This document shows, one piece after another, positions 45,701 through 54,916 of a stretch of DNA of 64,000 bases (within the stretch, counting starts at the first letter, position 1; every line of letters starts with the position of its first letter). A model generated the notes under the pieces. The model was not told where the DNA came from. It worked only from the letters and a program-made list of their open reading frames with translations, and did no database searches. The stretch spans positions 398,353-462,352 of the forward strand of contig NZ_JAAIKB010000004.1 of NCBI RefSeq assembly GCF_011040385.1, written 5' to 3'. The translations under genes and the position numbers were made by a program. The stretch is from Falsiroseomonas algicola. Lineage in GTDB: Bacteria > Pseudomonadota > Alphaproteobacteria > Acetobacterales > Acetobacteraceae.

Positions 45701-46156
45701 CTATTGAATCGCCCCGGCGGCCAGGGAGAGCCGGCCACACGCGGCTTTGAGGGCGAAGGCGACCTTGTCCGGCGTCGAGGGCTCCTTGCCCCGCAACGCG
45801 ACGAGCGGCAGCGCCGCGCCCAGGGGAGGGCCGGGCGGGGTCCAGCTGGCGGGCTCCGGCAGGCGCGGCGGCGGCGTGTCGCGCAGCTGGATTGCCAGCC
45901 GCAGCCGGGCGCTGTCCATCGCCGGCAGGTCCCGCACCAGGCCGAGGCCGCGGATCTCCAGCATGCCGCGCAGCGCGGCGGGGGCGGAGGCGATGAGCGT
46001 GCCCTGTTCCGCCGCGACCTCCACCTGGTCATCGGCCACCAGGCTCCAGCCGAGGCCGATGAGGCGAAGCACGAGGTCGGATTTCCCGGTGCCCGAGGGA
46101 CCCAGGATCAGCACGCCATCATCATCCAGGGCCACGCAGGACCCGTGCAGCGGCAT
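45701..46156 (-). CDS. hprK: HPr kinase/phosphorylase, short alphaproteobacterial form
   Basis: 151 residues, corresponding to the C-terminal catalytic domain of Gram-positive HprK only. Walker A GPSGTGKS at 19-26; ADDQVEV and MLEIRGLGLV are the family blocks. It phosphorylates a Ser of HPr in response to metabolites. It heads the hprK-rapZ-ptsM-ptsH-ptsP operon; no sensor kinase gene lies upstream. Confidence 0.94.
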   Translation of the reverse strand: MPLHGSCVALDDDGVLILGPSGTGKSDLVLRLIGLGWSLVADDQVEVAAEQGTLIASAPAALRGMLEIRGLGLVRDLPAMDSARLRLAIQLRDTPPPRLPEPASWTPPGPPLGAALPLVALRGKEPSTPDKVAFALKAACGRLSLAAGAIQ

Positions 46157-46314
46157 AGCGGTCCGAAGACCCCCATCTCATGGCCGGCGGACCATGGCAG
46201 AAAGGTGGCGGGAGTCAAATGAACGCCGCAGCCGGGGCGGTTCCAGGGGGGCGGTTGCCTCGGTGGAGGGGCGCTGCCAGCCTGCGGCCTGCATCGGGGA
46301 ATGGCAGCGTGGCG

Positions 46315-47259
46315 ATGATTGAGGCAGCAACGATCAAGGCGGGGCAGATCGAGGCGGCGGCGGCGCGCATCGCGGGGCATGTCCGGCGCACGCCGGTGAT
46401 GCGGATGGCGGGCGGCGACCTCGGCCTGGATATCCCCCTGATCCTGAAGCTGGAATCGCTGCAGGCCACGGGCAGCTTCAAGGTCCGCGGCGCCTTCAAC
46501 CGCATGCTGTCCCTGCCGGTGCCGGAAGCGGGCGTCGCCACCGCCTCGGGCGGCAACCATGGCGCGGCAGTGGCCTATGCCGCCCGGGCGCTGGGCCACA
46601 AGGCGGAGGTCTTCTGCCCGGTGCCGACCCCCGCCGCCAAGACCGACCGCATCCGCGCCTATGGCGCCACGCTCCACCAGGTGGGAGCCGCCTATGACGA
46701 GGCGCGGGAGGCGAGCGAGGCGCGGGCGGCGAAGACGGGCGCCATGATCGTCCATGCCTATGACCAGCCGGAGGTGCTGGCGGGCCAGGGCACCGTCGGG
46801 ATGGAGCTGTGGCAGGACGCGCCGGAAGCGACGCATGTACTGGTCGCGACCGGCGGCGGCGGCCTGATCGGCGGCATCGCCGCCTGGTACGCCGGCCGCG
46901 GCGCCGAGGTGATCAGCGTGGAGCCGGAGGGCTGCCCGACGCTCGCCTCCGCGCTGCGGGAGGGAAGGCCCGTCCCCTGCCCCGTCGGCGGCCTGGCGGC
47001 GGACAGCCTGGGCGCGCGGCAGGTCGGCGCGCTGATGTTCGAGGTGGCGAAGCACCATGTGGCGCGCGCCGTGCTGGTGCCGGACGGGGCGATCCTGGAG
47101 GCGCAGAAGCGGCTGTGGCAGGCGATGCGGCTGGTGGCGGAGCCGGGCGGGGCGACGGCGCTGGCGGCGCTGACCTCGGGCGTCCTCACGCTGCCGGCGG
47201 GGGCGCGCGTGGCGGTGGTGGTGTGCGGGTCGAATACCGATCCGGCAAAGGTCGTCTGA
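46315..47259 (+). CDS. Threonine/serine dehydratase (PLP-dependent)
   Basis: 314 residues from the ATG giving MIEAATIKAGQIEAAAARIAGH. Deaminates Thr/Ser to 2-oxo acids. PLP lysine in ATGSFKVRGAFN; ASGGNHGAAVAYAAR and VATGGGGLIGGIAAW bind the cofactor. No C-terminal ACT domain, so it is the short catabolic type and unlikely to be isoleucine-inhibited. Substrate preference is uncertain. Confidence 0.9.
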   Translation: MIEAATIKAGQIEAAAARIAGHVRRTPVMRMAGGDLGLDIPLILKLESLQATGSFKVRGAFNRMLSLPVPEAGVATASGGNHGAAVAYAARALGHKAEVFCPVPTPAAKTDRIRAYGATLHQVGAAYDEAREASEARAAKTGAMIVHAYDQPEVLAGQGTVGMELWQDAPEATHVLVATGGGGLIGGIAAWYAGRGAEVISVEPEGCPTLASALREGRPVPCPVGGLAADSLGARQVGALMFEVAKHHVARAVLVPDGAILEAQKRLWQAMRLVAEPGGATALAALTSGVLTLPAGARVAVVVCGSNTDPAKVV

Positions 47260-47267
47260 CGACAGGC

Positions 47268-47286
47268 GGGGGAGCGCGGCTCCCCC
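47268..47286. terminator. Hairpin between convergent genes
   Basis: GGGGGAGC pairs with GCTCCCCC around GCG, inside an 11-C tract (47282-47292). No T-run; possibly a bidirectional 3' structure between the dehydratase and IalB-like genes. Confidence 0.45.
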
Positions 47287-47298
47287 CCCCCCGCTGCC

Positions 47299-47940
47299 TC
47301 AGTTGCCGAAAAGGCGCTGCAGGCGGCCGATGATCTCGGGCAGGGTCAGGCCACTCGGCTGGGGCTGGGGTGCCGTTCCCTCCGGCACCCGGGCGCGGTA
47401 GCGGGCCAGGGCATCGCGCGTGCGGTCGAGGCGGAGCTCCACAGGCTCCGCCTGCGTCGTCGCGGCGCCGAGGCCGGTGACGCGGACCAGCGCCGTGGTG
47501 GCGGCGGCGAGTTCCTCGGCCGCGCGGCCGGCGTCCTCGGGCTTGGGGGCGCAGGCGAGCGTGCGCCCCTCCAGCGTGCAGGGCATCTCGTAGAAGCGGT
47601 TGGGCGGGAAGCGGAGCTGGGCGGTGCCGGTCACGGCCAGCAGCCCTCGGCCGGCGGCCTCCAGCGTCAGGTCGCGGGCAGTGACGACGGGCACCAGGCG
47701 GCCGCCGCGATCCTGCACTTCCAGCACCAGCGACGAACCGCCGGCCCCCTGCGCGCGCTCAACCGGTTCGCGGTGACGCAGCAGGCAGTCGGCGCGATCC
47801 GTCATCCGGTCGGTGATGCAGGAGAGGCGCCAGCTGCCAATCTCCTCCGGCGGCACGGAGGCCGGGGTGCTGGTCTGCGCGGCCGCTGGGGCGGCGGCCA
47901 CCAGGAGGAGGAGAAGGGCGTGGCTTGCGGCGGTCTTCAT
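47299..47940 (-). CDS. Exported IalB-like (invasion-associated locus B) protein
   Basis: 213 residues. Signal peptide MKTAASHALLLLLVAAAPAAAQ. The mature part has the W...C...C pattern of IalB-like proteins (GSWRLSCITDRMTDRADCLLRH), then a beta-rich domain with another Cys pair (MPCTLEGRTLACAP). Periplasmic; function unknown outside Bartonella. Assignment is moderate. Divergent from the aldo/keto reductase gene. Confidence 0.6.
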   Translation of the reverse strand: MKTAASHALLLLLVAAAPAAAQTSTPASVPPEEIGSWRLSCITDRMTDRADCLLRHREPVERAQGAGGSSLVLEVQDRGGRLVPVVTARDLTLEAAGRGLLAVTGTAQLRFPPNRFYEMPCTLEGRTLACAPKPEDAGRAAEELAAATTALVRVTGLGAATTQAEPVELRLDRTRDALARYRARVPEGTAPQPQPSGLTLPEIIGRLQRLFGN

Positions 47941-47975
47941 GACGGCGAAGATAGGCGGAGAGGGGGCGAGGTTCC

Positions 47976-48806
47976 ATGAAAGCGGTGAAATTCCCGGATG
48001 GGACAATGGTGCCGGCGCTCGGCCAGGGCAGCTGGCACATGGGGGAGAGGGGATCCGACCGGCGGGCGGAAGCGCAAGCGCTGCGGCTCGGCCTCGACCT
48101 CGGCATGACCCTGATCGACACGGCGGAGATGTATGCCGAGGGGGGCGCGGAGGTGGTGGTGGCGGAGGCGATCGCCGGGCGGCGGGATGACTGCTTCCTC
48201 GTCTCCAAGATCTATCCGCACAACGCCTCCGCCCGGAAGCTGCCGATGGCGCTCGACGCCAGCCTGCGACGGCTGAAGGTGGAGCGGCTCGACCTCTATC
48301 TGCTGCACTGGCGGGGCGGCGTGCCGCTCTCGGAGACGGTGGCGGCGATGGAGAAGGCGATCGCCCAGGGCAAGATCGCGCGCTGGGGCGTCTCCAACCT
48401 CGATGTCGATGACCTGGAGGAACTGGGCGCGGCGCTGCCGGATTGCGCGACGGACCAGGTGCTGTGGAACCTGGAGGCGCGCGGCGTGGAGTTCGACCTG
48501 CTGCCTTTCTGCGCGGGGCGCGGCATGCCGGTGATGGCCTATTCGCCGGTCGGCCAGGGCGGCGCGCTGCTGCGGAACCCCGCACTGCGCGCCATCGCGG
48601 CGCGGCATGGCGTGACGCCGGCGCAGGTGGCGCTGGCCTTCGTGCTGGCGCGGCCGGGCGTCATCGCCATCCCCAAGGCGGCGGACCCCGCCCATGTCCG
48701 GCAGAACGCGGCGGCGCGCGACCTGGTGCTGACGGCCGAGGACATGGCCGAGCTGGACGCGGCCTTCCCGCCGCCCAGGCGCAAGCGCGCGCTGGCGATG
48801 CTGTAG
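47976..48806 (+). CDS. Aldo/keto reductase
   Basis: 276 residues. Catalytic tetrad: Asp and Tyr in TLIDTAEMY, Lys in LVSKIYPHN, His in YLLHWRGGV. GVSNLDVDDLEELG and VIAIPKAADPAHVRQN bind NADPH. Reduces an unknown carbonyl substrate. 43 bases upstream of the GH19-like gene. Confidence 0.94.
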   Translation: MKAVKFPDGTMVPALGQGSWHMGERGSDRRAEAQALRLGLDLGMTLIDTAEMYAEGGAEVVVAEAIAGRRDDCFLVSKIYPHNASARKLPMALDASLRRLKVERLDLYLLHWRGGVPLSETVAAMEKAIAQGKIARWGVSNLDVDDLEELGAALPDCATDQVLWNLEARGVEFDLLPFCAGRGMPVMAYSPVGQGGALLRNPALRAIAARHGVTPAQVALAFVLARPGVIAIPKAADPAHVRQNAAARDLVLTAEDMAELDAAFPPPRRKRALAML

Positions 48807-48849
48807 CGCCCGGCCTTATGCTGGCGCCCTGCAATCGGGAGCGCCAGGG

Positions 48850-49821
48850 ATGGGCCTGCCAGGCGGCTTGTTCGCCTTCGAGGAGCCGGAGTGGCGGCTG
48901 AACCCGCTGGGCGAGATGTGCCCGGCCGTGCTGCCGCGGCCCGGCATGGGCTGCCACCTCCCCCTCAGCTGCTTCCCGCCGAGCGCCGATCCGGGCCCGG
49001 TGCAGCAGCTGGCCGATGTGCCGGTGACGGAGGAGGATCTCCTCAAGCTGGTCGGCCAGGCCAAGGTCCAGCCCGGCACGCAGCGCCGCGTCTTCGACGC
49101 GCTGATCGAGGCCTCCCGCACCGGCGCGCTGTGGTTCCATGAGATCAGCCGGAGCGGGCTGCGCCTGTCCCACTTCCTCGCGCAGTGCTGCATCGAAAGC
49201 TCGTCCTTCCAGAAGCTGGAGGAGGGCTTCGTCTTCAACAGCGTGGCGCGGCTGCTGGAGATCCATGGCAAGTACCTGACGGAGGAACAGGCCAAGTCCT
49301 TCGTGCCGCAGGACCAGAAGACCCGCCACGACGCCATCAAGGCGGAGAAGGGCGAGCCCAAGACGCCGGAGGAGAAGAAGGCGCTGGACAAGGCGCTGGC
49401 GGACAGCGACGCGGCGGAGAAGAAGAAGCCGCAGGAGTTGGCCAGCACCGTCTATGCCAACCGCATGGGCAATGGCGGCGTCGCCTCCGGCGATGGCTGG
49501 ACCTATCGCGGCCGCGGGCTGATCCAGCTGACGGGGCGGGAGAACTACCGCGCCGCCGGCAAGGCGCTGGACCTGCCGCTGGAGGCGCAGCCGCAGATGG
49601 TGTGGAAGGACGCCGAGGTCGCGCTGAAGACCGCCGCCTGGTACTGGACCAAGCACAATCTGAACGAGCACGCCGACCTCGATGATTCACTCAAGGTCAG
49701 CCAGGCCATCAACCTCGGCCCCAATGCGGTGGGCGGCAAGGGCAAGCCGAACCACCTGAAGGACCGGCAGGAGAAGACGGAGGAGGCGAAGGCGATCTGG
49801 GGGGATTGGGCGCTGCGGTGA
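48850..49821 (+). CDS. GH19-like chitinase/lysozyme (endolysin-type), possible antibacterial effector
   Basis: 323 residues. The catalytic region HFLAQCCIESSSFQKLEEGFVF has Glu116 in the place of the GH19 catalytic acid (usually HE[ST]). TVYANRMGNGG and DGWTYRGRGLIQLTGRENY around 200-233 are family signatures. A Lys/Glu-rich insert (about 150-195) separates the two parts, and there is no signal peptide. GH19 enzymes cut chitin or peptidoglycan. The stop overlaps a colicin-immunity-like gene, suggesting an effector-immunity pair. Confidence 0.75.
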   Translation: MGLPGGLFAFEEPEWRLNPLGEMCPAVLPRPGMGCHLPLSCFPPSADPGPVQQLADVPVTEEDLLKLVGQAKVQPGTQRRVFDALIEASRTGALWFHEISRSGLRLSHFLAQCCIESSSFQKLEEGFVFNSVARLLEIHGKYLTEEQAKSFVPQDQKTRHDAIKAEKGEPKTPEEKKALDKALADSDAAEKKKPQELASTVYANRMGNGGVASGDGWTYRGRGLIQLTGRENYRAAGKALDLPLEAQPQMVWKDAEVALKTAAWYWTKHNLNEHADLDDSLKVSQAINLGPNAVGGKGKPNHLKDRQEKTEEAKAIWGDWALR

Positions 49822-50108
49822 GCGAGGATCCGCTCGCCCTCAGCCCCTTCGTCACGCTGATCCGGGACTTCCTGGCCGGCCGCATCGATGCCGATGCCTT
49901 CGAGCGTGGCTACCTCCGCGCCTCGCGGGAGGATGGGCAGCATCGGCCGCGCGCGGTGTTCCTGGTGCTCGACACGCTCTTCGCCGATGTCGATGCCTAT
50001 TGCCCCGACCCGGCGCTGCGCGGGCCTGACGATTTGGATGCGGCGGCGCTGCGGGAGGCGGCGGCGCGGGCGGCCGCGCGGCTGGAGGCGCTGGGCCTCT
50101 ACCAGTAG
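49818..50108 (+). CDS. Colicin-immunity-domain-like protein
   Basis: 96 residues from a GTG overlapping the GH19 stop (GTGA). The pattern SPFVTLIRDFLAGRIDADAFERGYL then LDTLFADVDAYCPDPAL and a Leu/Arg-rich final helix fits the small acidic colicin immunity (PF09204-type) family. Calculated charge is clearly negative. Translational coupling to the lysin gene supports a cognate immunity role. It overlaps trmO convergently by 10 bases. Confidence 0.65.
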   Translation: MSEDPLALSPFVTLIRDFLAGRIDADAFERGYLRASREDGQHRPRAVFLVLDTLFADVDAYCPDPALRGPDDLDAAALREAAARAAARLEALGLYQ

Positions 50109-50554
50109 CCCTGCATGATCTCCCGGGCCCAGTCCGGTTCGCGGACCGGCCCTCGCGGGTCGAAGCCCGTCATGTGCGGCTTGATGTCGAGCACCGGCGT
50201 GCCGTCGATGGCATCGAGCCCCCGCACCCGCAGCACCATGCCCTCCACGCCCAGCAGCGCGCAGGTGGTGACGCCGATCCGGTTCGGCCGCGGCGAGCCG
50301 CGCTGGCCGAGGATGCCGACCCTCGGCCAGTCCGTCCGGCCGCGGGGGTGGCGGGCATTGCGCTCCACCGTCGCGGGGTCGATGCGGTCGAAGACGAAGA
50401 CCACCGTGACGTGGCTGAAGGCGTCGAGCCCGAGCGCCGCATCGGGGCCGAGCTGCGCGGGATCCAGCACGATCCCGGCCTCGACCTGGTCCCAGGCATC
50501 GTCCACCGGCTCGGCCCGCCCGCCGCGGACATGGGCGATGGGGGCCAGGATCAC
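50099..50554 (-). CDS. trmO: TrmO/TsaA-family tRNA methyltransferase
   Basis: 151 residues from a GTG that overlaps the dctM stop. APIAHVRGGR, GLDAFSHVTVVFVFDR, RNARHPRGRTDWPRVGILGQRGSPRPNRIGV and DIKPHMTGFD are TrmO signatures. The enzyme N6-methylates threonylcarbamoyl-A37 in some tRNAs. Full length for the short form. Confidence 0.88.
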   Translation of the reverse strand: MILAPIAHVRGGRAEPVDDAWDQVEAGIVLDPAQLGPDAALGLDAFSHVTVVFVFDRIDPATVERNARHPRGRTDWPRVGILGQRGSPRPNRIGVTTCALLGVEGMVLRVRGLDAIDGTPVLDIKPHMTGFDPRGPVREPDWAREIMQGYW

Positions 50555-51993
50555 TGGAAGACCGGCACGGCCGGCATGTCCGGCTGCACGGGGGGTGGCG
50601 GCAGGTCGATGATGACCGTGCTCGGATCCACGCGAGGCCCGCGGTCCAGCCAGTAGGTCACGCTCTCGGGCCAGAAGATGACGATGGCGACCAGGATCAG
50701 CTGCAGGCCGAGCCAGGGGATGGCGCCCCAGTAGATGTCCCGCGTCAGCACCGATTTCGGCGCGATGCCACGGAGGTAGAACAGCGCGAAGCCGAAGGGC
50801 GGGTGCATGAAGCTGGTCTGCAGGTTGATGCAGATGAGGACGCCGAACCACACCAGGTCGATGCCGAGGTTCTTGGCGACGGGAGCCAGCAGCGGGATGA
50901 CGATGAAGGCGATCTCGAAGAAGTCGAGGAAGAAGGCCAGCAGGAAGATGAAGATGTTGACGAAGATCAGGAAGCCGGTCTGGCCGCCCGGCAGCTGCGC
51001 CAGAAGGTGCTCGATCCAGATGCCGCCATCGACGCCCTGAAACACCAGCGAGAAGACCGTGGCACCGATCAGGATGAAGATGACCATGGCGGTGATGCGC
51101 ATGGTGGTGCCCATGGCTTCCCGCACCAGCGGCCGCGTCAGGCGGCGGTTGATGGCTGCCAGCGCGATGGCGCCGACCACGCCCATGGCGCCGGCTTCCG
51201 TGGGCGTCGCGAGGCCGAGGAAGATGGTGCCGAGCACCATGAAGATCAGCACGATGCTGGGCACCATGCCCTTCAGCACGCGCCACCAGAGCCGCCAGGT
51301 CCGCGGCTCCAGCAATTCGTCCGGCAGCGGCGGCACCTTGTGGGGCGCGAAGATGCTGACCAGGCCGATGAAGGCGATGAAGAGTGCCAGCTGGAGGAAG
51401 GAGGGCCCGATGGCGCCCGCATACATGTCGCCGACACTCTGGCCGAGCTGGTCGCCCAGCACGATCAGCACGAGGGAGGGCGGGATGACCTGGGTGATGG
51501 TGCCGGATGCGGCGATGACGCCGGTCGCGATGCGCATGTCGTAGCCCGTGCGCATCATGATGGGCAGGCTGATCATGCCCATGGCGATGACGGAAGCGGC
51601 AACCGTGCCGGTGATGGCGCCGAGGATCGCGCCCACGATGATGACGGCATAGGCCAGCCCGCCCGGCACCTTGCCGAAGAGCTGCCCGGTACCCTCCAGC
51701 AGGTCCTCCGCCAGGCCGCAGCGTTCCAGGATGGCGCCCATCAATGTGAAGAAGGGGATCGCCAGCAGCAGGTCGTTCGACAGGATGTTGAAGATGCGAA
51801 GCGGCAGGTTGAACATCCAGGCTTCCGGGAAGAAGCCCAGCCAGACCGAGATGAAGCCGAAGAACAGCCCGACGGCGGCAAGGGAGAAGGCGGCCGGGAA
51901 GCCGATGAGGAGGAAGACGATCAGCCCCGCGAACATCAGCGGGGGCATCAGGTCCTCATGCGGGATCGAGGAAATATAGGCGAAGATGTTCAT
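50551..51993 (-). CDS. dctM: TRAP transporter large permease (DctM-like)
   Basis: 480 residues, about 12 hydrophobic segments, the usual DctM length. Repeated signatures such as IPFFTLMGAILERCGLAEDLL, AVIIVGAILGAITGTVAASVIAMG and SPLLAPVAKNLGIDL-like IPLLAPVAKNLGID are clear. Works with DctQ and a periplasmic DctP to import acids with Na+. No DctP gene is in this locus. DctM follows dctQ after 136 bases with no ORF. Confidence 0.92.
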   Translation of the reverse strand: MNIFAYISSIPHEDLMPPLMFAGLIVFLLIGFPAAFSLAAVGLFFGFISVWLGFFPEAWMFNLPLRIFNILSNDLLLAIPFFTLMGAILERCGLAEDLLEGTGQLFGKVPGGLAYAVIIVGAILGAITGTVAASVIAMGMISLPIMMRTGYDMRIATGVIAASGTITQVIPPSLVLIVLGDQLGQSVGDMYAGAIGPSFLQLALFIAFIGLVSIFAPHKVPPLPDELLEPRTWRLWWRVLKGMVPSIVLIFMVLGTIFLGLATPTEAGAMGVVGAIALAAINRRLTRPLVREAMGTTMRITAMVIFILIGATVFSLVFQGVDGGIWIEHLLAQLPGGQTGFLIFVNIFIFLLAFFLDFFEIAFIVIPLLAPVAKNLGIDLVWFGVLICINLQTSFMHPPFGFALFYLRGIAPKSVLTRDIYWGAIPWLGLQLILVAIVIFWPESVTYWLDRGPRVDPSTVIIDLPPPPVQPDMPAVPVFQ

Positions 51994-52129
51994 GGTGCCC
52001 TCAAACGGCGGGCGCCGGCATCCGCCGGCTTGCCTTCGCGCCTACGCACTGTGTCGCTGGGCCACGAGCGAGCACTGTGCGCGGGCCGCCCTTGGCGGCC
52101 GAAGTGGTGTTGCGCTGGGGCATGGGGCC

Positions 52130-52681
52130 CTACTGGTCCGGCCGGGCGTAGCTGGCGTGGAGGCGCCCATCCTCCAGCTTGATGCCGCGCAGCAGCGCCA
52201 CGCGCTTCACCAGTTCGGACAGGCCCTGCACCGCCATCAGCGCGAAACCCACGGGCAGCAGCAGCTTCACCGGCCAGCGGATCAGCCCGCCGGGGGAGGA
52301 GGAGGTCTCCGCCCGGACCCAGCTCTCCACGAAGAAGGGCCAGGTCATCCAGGCCAGCAGCGCCATGGCGGGCAGCAGGAACAGCGCGATGCCGATCACA
52401 TCCACCCAGATCCGCGCCCTTTCGCTGATGGAGCCGTAGATCAGGTCCACCCGGACATGCTCGTTCCGGAACAGCGTATAGGCAGCGCCCAGCATCACCA
52501 CCGCGGCGAAGAAGTACCACTGCACCTCCAGCCAGGCGTTGGAGCCGGAGGAGAAGCCGTAGCGCGCGAAGGCATTGCCCGCGCTGACCAGGCAGGCAAG
52601 CAGGACCAGCCAATCGGCCAGGCGGCCGAAGGCGGTGTTCAGCGCATCGACCGCGCGACTGAAGGCGAGCAAGGGGCCCAT
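52130..52681 (-). CDS. dctQ: TRAP transporter small permease (DctQ-like)
   Basis: 183 residues from the ATG giving MGPLLAFSRAVDALN. Four TM segments; NAWLEVQWYFFAAVVMLGAAYTLFRNEHVRVDLIYG is typical DctQ. The longer frame upstream is non-coding. Divergent from the hyf-like operon across 219 bases that hold GGGCGCCGAGGGCGCC and GGCCGCCCTTGGCC inverted repeats; promoter boxes are not clear. Confidence 0.88.
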   Translation of the reverse strand: MGPLLAFSRAVDALNTAFGRLADWLVLLACLVSAGNAFARYGFSSGSNAWLEVQWYFFAAVVMLGAAYTLFRNEHVRVDLIYGSISERARIWVDVIGIALFLLPAMALLAWMTWPFFVESWVRAETSSSPGGLIRWPVKLLLPVGFALMAVQGLSELVKRVALLRGIKLEDGRLHASYARPDQ

Positions 52682-52900
52682 GGAGACGGGCGCACTCCCG
52701 GTTTGTCCCTGTGGATTGGGCGCCGAGGGCGCCAAGGCGCGCCATGTAGCGCCGCTGGCCGCCCTTGGCCAAGGGGCGAAACGGGGATGCAACCCGGGCA
52801 TGGCCGGGTCGTTGCGTGATGTCCATGATCCACCCGCCCCCTTCTGCCCTGCCGGCTTGCTGCGTATCGTCGCGGACGTGACGCCCTTCCCCGCCCTGCC

Positions 52901-54916
52901 GTGCTGACGGCGCTCTCCCTGACGCTGGCCGGGCTGGTGATGCTGGCTGTGCTGCCCCTGCTGGCGCTCGGCCGGGGGTGGCCGGTGGGCGCGGTGGTGC
53001 ATGGCGGGTCGCTCCTGGCCGCCGCGATCTTCGCGGGATGCGGGCTGGCGGCACTGCTCGGCGGCGCGCCGGCGCCGCAGGCGCTGATGCCGGGCAGCTG
53101 GGCGCCGATGCTGCTGGCCCTCGATGGGCTCTCCGCCTGGTTCCTGCTGCTGCTGGGGCTGGCGGGCGCCTGTTCGGCGCTCTTCGCCCTCTCTCATTAC
53201 GGGCGCGCGCCGGCGCGGGTGCTCTCGGCCTATCCGCTCTTCCTCGCCGGCATGGCGCTGACCCTGCTGGCCGCCGATGGCTTCACCCTGCTGCTGGGGT
53301 TCGAGGGCATGTCGCTGGCCAGCTGGGCGCTGGTGGCGGCGGACCATGAACAGGCAGAGAACCGGCGCGCGGCGCGGCTCTACCTGATCTTCGCCGTCGC
53401 CTCCGGCATCTGCCTGGTGCCGGCGATCGGGCTGCTGGCCGCGGGGGGGGAGATCACCTTCGCCGCGATGCGGGAGGCACCGCCGGAGGGATGGCGTGCC
53501 GCGGCCGTGCTGGCGCTGGTGGTGGCGGGGGCGGGGGCCAAGGCGGGGCTGGTGCCACTCCATGCCTGGCTGCCGCTCGCCCATCCGGCAGCGCCGAGCC
53601 ATGTCTCCGCGCTGATGTCGGGCGCCATGACCAAGGTCGCGATCTATGTCCTGGCGCGGCTGCTGCTGGATGTGACGGGCCCCGCCCAGCCGATCTGGTG
53701 GGGCGTGCCGCTGCTGGTGCTGGGCGCGGCCTCCGCCGTGCTGGGGGCGCTGCGCGCCAATCTGGAGGAGGACAGCAAGACCCTGCTGGCCTGTTCCACC
53801 ATCGAGAATGTGGGGCTGATCGCCATCGGCCTCGGCCTGGCCTGCGCCTTCCGCGCGGCCGACCTGGGCGCGCTGGCGGCGCTGGCGGCGGGGGCGGCGG
53901 CTCTGCACGCGCTGAACCATGCGCTGTTCAAATCCCTGCTCTTCCTGGGACTGGGCGAGGTGCTGCATGGCGCGGCGTCGCGCCGGCTCGATCGGCTGGG
54001 CGGGCTGATCCACGCCATGCCCTGGACGGCGGCCGCCGTCCTGGTGGGGGCGGGCGCGGCGGCGAGCCTGCCGCCGCTGTCGGGCTTCGCGGGGGAATGG
54101 CTGCTGCTGCAGGCGCTGCTGGCGGCCTGGCGGGTCGGCGACCTCGCCTTCCAGGTGCTGGCGGTGGGCGTCGCGGCGATGGCCGCGCTGGCGGCGGCGC
54201 TCGCGGCCGCGGCGATGGTGCGGCTCTTCGGCATGGCCTTCCTCGGCCGGCCCCGCACGCCGCGGGCGGCCGGCGCGGCCGATGGCCCCTGGCCGGCGCG
54301 CCTGGCGCTGCTGCTGCCGGCGGGCCTCACCGTGGTCTTCGGCCTGCTGCCGGGGCCGATGCTGTCGCTGGCCGAGGGCGCGCTTCAGGCGCTGGTGCGG
54401 CAGGATGTGACGGAACGCGCCACCATCGCCGCCATCCGCGTGGGCGATGGCGCGGGGGCCTATATGCCGATCGGCATCGCCCTGCTGCTGGCGGTGCTGG
54501 GGGCGGCGATCGTGTTCCTCGTGAAGCGCCGCGCGCCTTCGGGCGTGGCGCGGAGCCCGGCCTGGGATTGCGGCTTCATCGCGCCGCCGCAGCACCTGCC
54601 CTTCGGCGACCCGATCACCCAGCCCAGCGCCGCCGGGCTCGGCCAGCCGCTGCGGCGGATGCTGGGGAACCCCGTGCTGGCGGTGCATGAGGGCGTGACC
54701 ATGCCGCCGCCCGGCGATCCCTCCCCCGCGCGGATCGAGGCCGGCTTCGCCGATCCCTCCGACCGGCTGCTGCTGGCGCCGCTGGCCCGGCTGCGGGATG
54801 CGGTGGTGGTGCGGACGGAGCGGCTGCGGGACCTGACGCTGGCCCAGTGCCTCATGCTGCCCTTCGGCACGCTGGTCGCGCTGCTGGCGCTGATCGCCTG
54901 GCTGGAGGCGCGCTGA
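52901..54916 (+). CDS. hyfB: Hydrogenase-4 component B-like proton-translocating subunit
   Basis: 671 residues from a GTG, about 15-16 TM segments. HyfB/NuoL-type antiporter-like protein: GFEGMSLASWALVAADH, AKAGLVPLHAWLPLAHPAAPSHVSALMSGAMTKV (Lys in TM7), and HALNHALFKSLLFLG. First gene of a hyfB-C-E-F-G-I cluster in which each gene except hyfF and the small gene overlaps the one before. Confidence 0.92.
   Translation: MLTALSLTLAGLVMLAVLPLLALGRGWPVGAVVHGGSLLAAAIFAGCGLAALLGGAPAPQALMPGSWAPMLLALDGLSAWFLLLLGLAGACSALFALSHYGRAPARVLSAYPLFLAGMALTLLAADGFTLLLGFEGMSLASWALVAADHEQAENRRAARLYLIFAVASGICLVPAIGLLAAGGEITFAAMREAPPEGWRAAAVLALVVAGAGAKAGLVPLHAWLPLAHPAAPSHVSALMSGAMTKVAIYVLARLLLDVTGPAQPIWWGVPLLVLGAASAVLGALRANLEEDSKTLLACSTIENVGLIAIGLGLACAFRAADLGALAALAAGAAALHALNHALFKSLLFLGLGEVLHGAASRRLDRLGGLIHAMPWTAAAVLVGAGAAASLPPLSGFAGEWLLLQALLAAWRVGDLAFQVLAVGVAAMAALAAALAAAAMVRLFGMAFLGRPRTPRAAGAADGPWPARLALLLPAGLTVVFGLLPGPMLSLAEGALQALVRQDVTERATIAAIRVGDGAGAYMPIGIALLLAVLGAAIVFLVKRRAPSGVARSPAWDCGFIAPPQHLPFGDPITQPSAAGLGQPLRRMLGNPVLAVHEGVTMPPPGDPSPARIEAGFADPSDRLLLAPLARLRDAVVVRTERLRDLTLAQCLMLPFGTLVALLALIAWLEAR

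Noticed and set aside
47282..47292. Run of 11 C as a phase-variable tract
   Set aside because: It lies after the stop codons of both neighbouring genes, so length changes would not alter a protein.
48850..49821. Prophage endolysin in a phage region
   Set aside because: No holin, structural, integrase or regulator genes of phage type lie within 10 kb on either side.
52682..54688. Minus-strand frame upstream of dctQ over hyfB
   Set aside because: Same kind of antisense shadow; DctQ sequence starts at 52681.
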